Source of the DNA: Paulownia fortunei
Lineage: Eukaryota; Streptophyta; Magnoliopsida; Lamiales; Paulowniaceae
Reading direction: 5' to 3'
DNA length: 64,000 bases
Assembly (NCBI GenBank): GCA_019321725.1
Contig: CM033109.1
Location: 11,067,993-11,131,992 of the forward strand
Positions 57,490 to 64,000 of the stretch are shown here, one piece after another. The notes under the pieces were generated by a model that worked only from the letters and a program-made list of their open reading frames with translations, made no database searches and had not been told where the DNA came from. The position numbers and the translations under genes are program-made. Every line of letters starts with the position of its first letter. Position 1 is the first letter of the stretch.

Positions 57490-58469
57490 CAAATCTATTT
57501 TCAATAGGGTCAAAAACCAATCCAAGTGTCCCTTGACTCCTTATTGACCACAACATAGGTAATAGAATAGATATTGTTGTTGGGGTTAACCCCTATAGCT
57601 ATTAATACTACTCCCCCATGAGAGCCTTTTACGTAACACACCCACCTACCCTAATGAAAGACCTACAACCAATAGAAAATCTTATTTTCAAATCATGTAA
57701 GTAGAAATAAATGCTGTCAGACCTATACTCACCACTTAATTGATCAATTCCTTTGATTATAGTAGAACTAGGGTTTGTTCTTTTTATTTCATTTGTATAA
57801 TCCTAGACCAATGAATACTGCTCACTATACTTTCCTTAATCATTTCGATGGCTTTTTTTTGCCCTATATTCTTGATAATTTGAGATATGGTATCTAATGT
57901 CCTTCATGACAATAATGCTAAAGCCTTTCAGGTATCACCTAGGGTTAGAATTGAATTATTTGGACATATTTTCCTGATAACCAGTTGGATTTCATGTTTT
58001 TTACAAGAAAACTCATCCCACAAGTGTGATTAGGGTAGTACTACCTTATTTGAAATGTGCATTCAATTGTAACCTTATGCGCATAAATCTTCCACCTACA
58101 GTCTTTGTCAGCACACTTAGTGTATACTCTAATCTTATTCTTTTTTAGTGATATTTATGTTTCTTTAGGTTTTTGTTGGCATGTGAATGTATTCCAGTGT
58201 TGACGTGGTTTGTCATTAGACCACTCAGCTAACTTCTCATCTATAGCACTCATTTTCATTATCCTTCTCCTAAATTCATTCACTATTGTATCCTTAACCG
58301 CCTTCTACAAAGCACTCTTAAATGTTTGACCAAACCCATCATTTTTTGAAGTTATTGCGCATTTGCCTAACACAAAACATATGACCAGAATTAGGGAACA
58401 CCTCCTGAAAGGCTTGATTCGGGCTCTGTTTATCAGACATGAAGGTATACTTGCAATCCTTATGAATTT
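57490..58469 (-). pseudogene. MULE transposase unit 3
   Basis: A complete unit. Minus-strand text from 58440 downwards: SDKQSPNQAFQEVFP, GHMFCVRQMRNN, then (58310-58210) KAVKDTIVNEFRRRIMKM, AIDEKLAEWSNDKPRQHW, followed after a short junction (58200-58150) by the N-terminal zinc region KCADKDCRWKIYAHKVTIEC near 58110-58050 and HTCGMSF near 58020. The tail of one transposase piece thus leads straight into the zinc region of the next. Confidence 0.8.
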
Positions 58470-58608
58470 CAAATTTATTTTCAATAGGGTCAAAAACCAA
58501 TCCAAGTGTCCCTTGACTCCTTATTGACCATAACATAGGTAATAGAATAGATATTATTGTTGGGGTTAACCCCTATAGCTATTAATACTACTCCCCCATG
58601 AGAGCCCT
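58470..58608 (-). pseudogene. MULE transposase unit 4, partial
   Basis: The minus-strand reading GSHGGVVLIAIGVNPNNNIY, then SITYVMVNKESRDTWIGF, corresponds to 55554-55650 of unit 1. At about 58608 the similarity stops abruptly (gagagcccttt then agggcacggg) and gypsy sequence on the same strand is fused in frame, producing a chimeric open stretch at 58490-58792. Confidence 0.8.
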
Positions 58609-58960
58609 TTAGGGCACGGGTGTGTTCCTCGCTAGGATATCCCACCCAAAAGGTTTTATGGCATTCGACGATCAAGAATTTCCTTAGGTCCCCACCCTTC
58701 AGCACATAGATGAGGTTCTCATTATTCCTCAATAAATTCCATGCAACCAAAATTATCGAGCTTTGCCCTACTCGACCAGACCAACTAAGCACTAAGCTGC
58801 CGGAACTTTTAATAGTAACTTCTATATTTGGTCTTCCACTAAAGTGGCAACATCACTCAAAGGCAGAGTGGCTACCACCCTTAAGTTTGCCAGATCTACC
58901 CTTCGACTCAAGGCATCTACCATATAGTTGCTAGAACCAGCTCTCCTATTGTTGAGACTA
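58609..58960 (-). pseudogene. Ty3/gypsy RNase H/integrase junction fragment, minus strand
   Basis: On the minus strand, 58925-58860 reads a phrase like DALSRRVDLANL (the conserved ADALSR end of RNase H), followed by a linker, YVLKGGDLRKFLIVECHKT and FWVGYPSEEHTRAL near 58690-58610. The latter is the start of the integrase zinc region (usually ECHDxxWAGHPG). It fuses directly to MULE unit 4. About 115 codons remain and neither end of an element is present. Confidence 0.75.
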
Positions 58961-58984
58961 AGGACAAAAATGATCTACCTAAAG

Positions 58985-60830
58985 AACAGTGAAACATAAT
59001 ATTCATCAAAAGTTAAATCAAGTTAAGAGTCTTGATCATTGCAAAATGCAAAGAAAGCCAAAAATTGGTAGAGTCAATAGAAGAGGACTAGGATATGTAG
59101 AAAGAAAGAAGCCGACCAAATCAACTTCACCAAAGTCCAAAGTCCCAAGACAAAGGACTAGAAGTATAAGTGACTTCAGACATGGACACCACATGAAACT
59201 ATATGATAACCTACCCCACTCGACTCCATACCATACGAGAGTTCACTATCCAACAATGAGAGATTTGGAAGACCTCATAGATGGTACATGATTACTCAAC
59301 TGCTAATTATGCTATATACCATTCATATGCATAACATTGAATCCATCGATCCACCATATAAAGATTTCATCTCTCACGTGCACACATGATGCACTCATCT
59401 ACTCATCAATATTATTCATATGTGAAACACATGATGCATTAGAGTATTGCACACAAGCACAACCATAAAACTTCAGTGCATAGGAAACCTATAAGGTTGA
59501 CCCTCCTAAAAAAAAGGTCAAACAAGTATGGTTCCCATACAGACTAACCCTGAAGGACTAAATGGGTACCTAAAATTTAGTTGCTTATCTGCAGACTTAC
59601 AAGACAGTCAATGGACCTCCATTGTGGTACATTAACAATGGTTGCTCGACGTACGTGACTGGAGATAAAAAAATCTCTTGATGAAGTTCAAAGCTAACCA
59701 AATGGCCTATTGCAGCGTTTAGAGATAACTCAAAAGTAAAAAGTAAGGGGGTAGGTAAAATATGCAGAGGTAACATACTATTACTGACGTATTAGCATCA
59801 GTCAACTCTGTGATAAATGTTATACTATTGAATTCTGTAATAATTACTGTATTGCTAAATATATTGAATCTGGTCAAATGAAACTTACAGAAGTTAAAAG
59901 ATGTAAGGTCTATATAGTTTATTATTTATCATCTTGTACTACTACTCTTACTTGTTTTATAGCAAAGAATACTTTAGAATAAGGTTTGTTATGAATGCTT
60001 GATATCATTTCAAAACAATTGTAAAGCCCTTCAAGCATAGACTGGTGGAAGAACTTCCAAGTGGAACATATTAAAAGGACAGAGTATCTCAAGCATGTCA
60101 GATAGGAAAATAAACTAAATCAACCTTTAAACAAGCAACACCTACCGGCCACCAGAAATTGGAACTACTCCATATGAATTTATTTGGAATGGTGCAAACA
60201 AATGGTCTCAATTTGAAGAAAATACACTTTTGTTGTAGTTGATAACTACATAAGATACACATGGGCCACATTTTTATAGAGAAAAGATGAGACATACACC
60301 CAGCTGATCAAACTACTGAAGAGAATTTAGACAAAGAAAGGCTAAGCCATTATATGCATCAGATGAGACAGAGGGCACATAATTCACAAATAGTGGAGTG
60401 GAGAAGTATTTTGCTGACTCCTCAACAAAATGGAGTTGCTAAAAGAAAGAACAGAATGCTCAAGTAAGCTATAATAGCAAAGTAAGACTTCCAAAGAGCT
60501 TCTAAGCTGAGGCAACAAACACAGTCTGTTAAACTCAAAATCGGTGTATGATCAGCATGCAACATAAGAAGACACTGTATGAGCTATGGAAGGGAATGAA
60601 GCCCAACATCTCCTACTTCTATATATTTGGTTGCAAGTTCTTCATTCATATCAGTGGAAAGGAACAACTCCACGTTTTCGATGTTAAAGTTAATAAATGA
60701 GTATTCCTAGGCTACTCTACTACAAGTAAGGCATACATGGCCTTTAACAATGAACCTTGGTACTAGAGGAATCTATTCACATTATTTTCAATGAGAAAGA
60801 CAATTAGTAGAATACTACAATAGAGAATTT
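58985..60830 (+). pseudogene. Ty1/copia pol remnant, SIRE-like
   Basis: Plus strand, broken frames. 58989-59291 is an open piece rich in lysine (KMQRKPKIGRVNRRGLGYVE), a gag-pol linker. Protease text WYINNGCSTYVTGDKK lies near 59622-59670; the family has D-S-G-C-S, so the catalytic aspartate is asparagine here. The integrase core reads FVVVDNYIRYTWATF near 60230-60275, LLKRI..KKG near 60320 and NKMELLKERTE-like text near 60425-60455. Then come LYELWKGMKPNISYFYIFGC near 60580-60640 and VFLGYSTTSKAYMAFNN near 60700-60750. The KPNISYF and LGYSxxSKAYRxFN motifs suggest the SIRE lineage. No RT, RNase H or LTR was recognised. Confidence 0.75.
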
Positions 60831-62175
60831 ACTGTATGCTAAGTTTATTTCCTATGGACTGTCTTAGGTATCTTTCGTCATGATTTGGATGGTTAGCTTG
60901 TGATATCTTTTAAGCATATGTGTGGATCTTAATATCTGCTGGAAGATAGAAAACTTTCCTTAACATTTTGTTGCAATTGCTTATATCTTGTCTTTATGCT
61001 AAACCACTAGAATTGGATTACACCATAAAAAGTTGTTAAATAGATATCTATGTAAGATGGTTTTAAAAATGGTGCTATAGTTGAAATCTTAGCCAAAAGC
61101 CTAAATTGGAAGATGTAATTTATGTTTGGATACTTGACTAGCTTATCTTTCTATACCTAGTTACAACTCTTTTTCTCATGGACAGATTCATCGAAGGTTG
61201 GATGGGGCCTGGACCCCTCCCAAGACTTGGTAAATTGTGCAGGTTCACCTAAATTAGTGGTAAATCTAGAAAGCCCAGGAACTTAGAGTTATGGACAATT
61301 ACTGTCATACATAGTATGATAGATCCTATGTTAGTTCTATTATGTTGGTTGTTGTGATTGTCCTATAGCCAAAATCTTCAAACCTCCAAAATCATCTATT
61401 ATAAAATAGTATTCTATCTTCTATTGTATTATATAGATGATTGCCATGTGTTGAACTAATATAATATGATAACAGAGAGAAAAAAATATCTTTTGTTAAT
61501 TTTATAAGAAAAGTGAAAATTGGCTCTCATACTCTCTCTGCAACATAATCAAAGATGGAATTGGTAAAAAGATGGAGAAGGAAAGCTACATATTGCTTTC
61601 CATTAAAGAAAAAGAAACAAAAATTTTAATTGTCATTTTCTCCTCGAAAGTGAATCGTCAGCAACTTTCTATAGTATCACAAATTTCAATCTAGCTCTCG
61701 CTACAGATCGAAGATAAAAGTAAATGCATTTGAAGATATTCTCTACCCAAAGTGAACCATCAGCAACTTCGAGAGGTACTCGAAATTCAAATTCCCACGC
61801 CTCCCATAAATAATTTTTTTCCCTTTTTTGCAGTATAAAATGAAAATATTAGATAACATGAAAATAGAGTGGCATGAAAATTATTGGATATTATAGTGCA
61901 ACAATAAAGATTATAGGTAATTAAGCTAAAGTTGAGCATAAAATGTTAGATCTGCAACTTAACTTTTAAGACAATTTAGTTGCATAGTCTAATCAATTTT
62001 GCCTATTTCGCGAGTTATTCAAAGCTATGGACTTTCAAATTATATTGATACGATGATGATGATCAAATGATCTGATAAATAAATTGTGTTGGAAGCCCCT
62101 TGATATGAAAGGGAAGGATTATGAAAAGTGTATATTTTAGTGTAATCTTGGCACAAAAAAAAAATTGAGCATGTT
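60831..62175. other. Unassigned AT-rich sequence
   Basis: No gene or terminal repeat was recognised. A phrase at 61195-61235 (ttggatggggcctggacccc) resembles repeated sequences near plant retroelements, but I cannot assign it. Two similar phrases about 120 bp apart (gtgaatcgtcagcaactttc at 61650 and gtgaaccatcagcaacttcg at 61752) form a small direct repeat. Confidence 0.3.
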
Positions 62176-63491
62176 TAGAGTTGTCAACTAGGATGGGCCA
62201 TGTTAGTCCAGCATCGCTCAGTTATAAAGTGGGCTGGGCTAAATAATTTTCTCAATATACAACCTCACCTCAACTTACTATCCCAGTGCTAGCGGGGCCA
62301 GTCCCATGCTTGTTTTGAGCTTTTCGGGTTAGGTGTGTAGGGGCATGTATGGGCCGGGCCTAATAAGCATTTTCTTACCATCCAAATGAATATTTTATCC
62401 CAATGTTTTGATTATTTAAGTTATATCTTAATTTTTTGAGTTATCTTTAGTTTGATTTTGATTTTTCATTTGATTATTCTAGCTATATGATCTTAAAATT
62501 TGGTCTTGAATTTAATTTGATTATTTTAGGTTGTTTATTCTAAGTTTTTAACCTTATTTATGACTTTTTAAGTATAACTAGTATATAATTTTGTAGTGGA
62601 TTATTGTAAGTGTATCATCCTAAGGTTTGGTATTGATTTATATGATTATTTTAATTTTTTAATCTAAATTTTGGTGGATTATATGAAGTTTGACTTTTTT
62701 TTTCCATTTGATTATACTAAATATTACGATCATAAAATTTGGTATTAATTTTTTTTGATTAATCTAATTTTATTATTGTTAATTTTAAGCCTTTATTTTA
62801 TGAATTCTCTTGTATAGGCAGTCAACAAATTTTTAGTTGATTATTGTTGTTTATCATCCTAAGGTTTAAGATTGGCTTTTATTTGATTAGTCTAAGTTTA
62901 TTATTCTACAATACAATTTTTTAGTTGACTAATTGTAAATGTATAATCTTAAGGTTTGATATTTGATTAGTCTAATTTTATTATTTTAAATTTTTATTCT
63001 TATTTTATGAATTATCATTAGTGTAACTTGCATATAATTCTTTAATTGATTATTTTAAGTGTATCATTTTGAGAGTTTGTTGATTTTATTTAATTATTCT
63101 AAATTTATTATCCTAAGTTTTTATACTTATTGATCCAGGATGTTATGTCTATTATATATTTGCTTCACACATCTAACAAAACTAAAGTTGGTTTATTAGT
63201 TTAAGTACATCATTTTCTTATATGAGGTTTTGGTTAACTCCATGCATGCACATTTATGAATTATATACATATATATAATTAAATAGCCCATGACAGGCTT
63301 GGTCCCGTTCGGTCCTAAAGTGGGCCTTGGCTAAAATAGGTCGGCTCATGCATTGGGTTGTGTTTCAACCTATGGACCCAATAAGAGCCCAATTCATATA
63401 CCCTAAACCAGCCCAAGTAGCCCTTTACCATTCACGCGCTGGTCCTAGGGTGGTTTCTGATGGCTGATTATGTGCCCATTTGACAAGTCTA
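62176..63491. mobile_element. Non-autonomous hAT-type DNA transposon
   Basis: 1,316 bp. The left end TAGAGTTGTCAACTAGGATG and the right end, read inward on the minus strand TAGACTTGTCAAATGGGCAC, form imperfect terminal inverted repeats of about 12 bp, extending with gaps to 20. Flanking 8-mers agcatgtt (62168-62175) and agcctgct (63492-63499) match at 6 of 8 positions, as expected for an old hAT-type 8-bp target duplication. Subterminal regions at both ends are rich in GGGCC/GGCCC words (62195-62365 and 63285-63450), a pattern of many plant hAT elements. The interior is AT-rich with recurring ttgattatt..taag phrases. No transposase is encoded. Confidence 0.8.
62400..63130. repeat. Degenerate internal repeats of the hAT-type element
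   Basis: The phrases tttgattattcta, ttattctaag, gtatcatcctaaggttt and cctaagtttttat recur several times at spacings of roughly 100-130 bp, giving an irregular, diverged tandem pattern. No open frame was recognised. Confidence 0.6.
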
Positions 63492-64000
63492 AGCCTGCTT
63501 AACTTTTTCTCTATTATTTCTTGGTCATTTTTTCCTTGTATACCCAAAATCTAGTGGCGATGATGAATGTATGTGTACATTAGTGGGTGATCAGAAGTAG
63601 TCACCATGAAATAAGTTTCAGCGAAAGGCTAATAGCATTACTTTAAGGTGTAGGAGAATTATTTTTTATTTTTACTGTTGTTTTATTTTTTCCAAGGATA
63701 AGTACAAGAGTGGTTAGTAACTCCTTTCTAGCCTAATCTTGCATTATTCCAAACACATGAGGTTTGCTCATTTTTTGTAAGACTAAGTTGTTTTGAATAC
63801 TACATGTACCCAATTGTAAGTGTATATAAATTGAGTGAGAGTTTACTATTTTTAAGTTAGCTTTTATTCTTTCTCTGTTATTAAGTTCGTTAGGTAAACC
63901 AAAATAGTTTCATAGCAATATCAACTTAAAGTGGACGCAAAGCATTGTATAAGGGAGGATGCTTTAAGTATAAACTGACTTTTTAGTAGGTTTAAACCTT
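63492..64000. other. Unassigned sequence at the window end
   Basis: About 500 bp, AT-rich, with no recognised gene or repeat. It includes the right copy of the 8-bp target duplication of the hAT-type element at its start. Confidence 0.3.

Larger units (their letters stand above)
55529..58608 (-). repeat. Tandem array of about 980-bp units carrying MULE transposase
   Basis: Head-to-tail repeats. The landmark caaat(c/t)tattttcaatagg occurs at 55534, 56513, 57490 and 58470, giving periods of 979, 977 and 980 bp. There are about 3.1 units: a first one starting at the gap, two complete, and a partial last one ending near 58608. Every unit encodes, on the minus strand, parts of a Mutator-like element transposase. 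Units differ by scattered substitutions and short indels. Because the first unit begins at the gap, the real array may be longer. Confidence 0.9.

Noticed and set aside
1..64000. CRISPR arrays, bacterial operons, viral genes or a defence-gene cluster
   Set aside because: No regularly spaced short repeats, no bacterial-type gene organisation and no recognisable defence or viral gene outside plant retroelements. The only tandem arrays are the 73-bp pair, the Del internal duplication and the MULE units.

Overview
The window is plant (angiosperm-type) nuclear DNA without a single intact protein gene. It is a mosaic of old organelle-derived DNA and decayed transposable elements. The evidence is a plastid trnV-GAC/16S-rRNA upstream region, plant LTR retrotransposons of several lineages, a MULE (Mutator-like) transposase repeat array, a hAT-type non-autonomous element and a 100-N scaffold gap. 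Open reading frames are short and almost all belong to broken retroelements. Nothing in the sequence identifies the species.

Layout. 1-3529 is a gene-less stretch whose base composition and texture resemble plant mitochondrial intergenic DNA. 3530-4377 is plastid DNA (the rps12-trnV spacer). It is split by a 13-kb Ty3/gypsy Del/Tekay-type element (4378-17375) and resumes exactly at 17376, running through a mutated trnV-GAC (17494-17565) to about 17727. 17728-35192 is again mitochondrial-like DNA without recognisable genes. It carries a minus-strand Tat-type gypsy fragment (about 24400-25300) and a piece of Del LTR (29994-30537). From 35193 to the end everything recognised is transposon: an Athila-like gypsy element (35193-41968, 3' truncated); a run of Ty1/copia pieces sharing a 1.8-kb LTR (about 41969-55428), broken by an inverted Del LTR fragment (50777-51090); the gap (55429-55528); a roughly 980-bp head-to-tail array of MULE transposase fragments (55529-58608, minus strand); a small gypsy piece (minus); a SIRE-like copia remnant (58985-60830); and a 1.3-kb hAT-type element with terminal inverted repeats and an 8-bp target duplication (62176-63491).

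Reading of the history (inference): a mitochondrial segment that had already captured plastid DNA entered the nucleus, accumulated CpG-type transitions, and then received successive retrotransposon insertions, which also decayed and recombined. No genes here work together as a pathway. The functional relations are the internal ones of each element (LTR, primer-binding site, gag, protease, RT, RNase H, integrase).

The observations most worth a second look are: an inverted copy of the LTR nested in the Del 5' LTR, making a multi-kb palindrome; an approximately 146-bp inverted repeat that duplicates the LTR end and primer-binding site of a copia element in opposite orientation; GC-rich hairpin-bearing leaders just after copia primer-binding sites; and the tandem MULE transposase array abutting an assembly gap. 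I did not find a credible new defence, metabolic or regulatory gene system.
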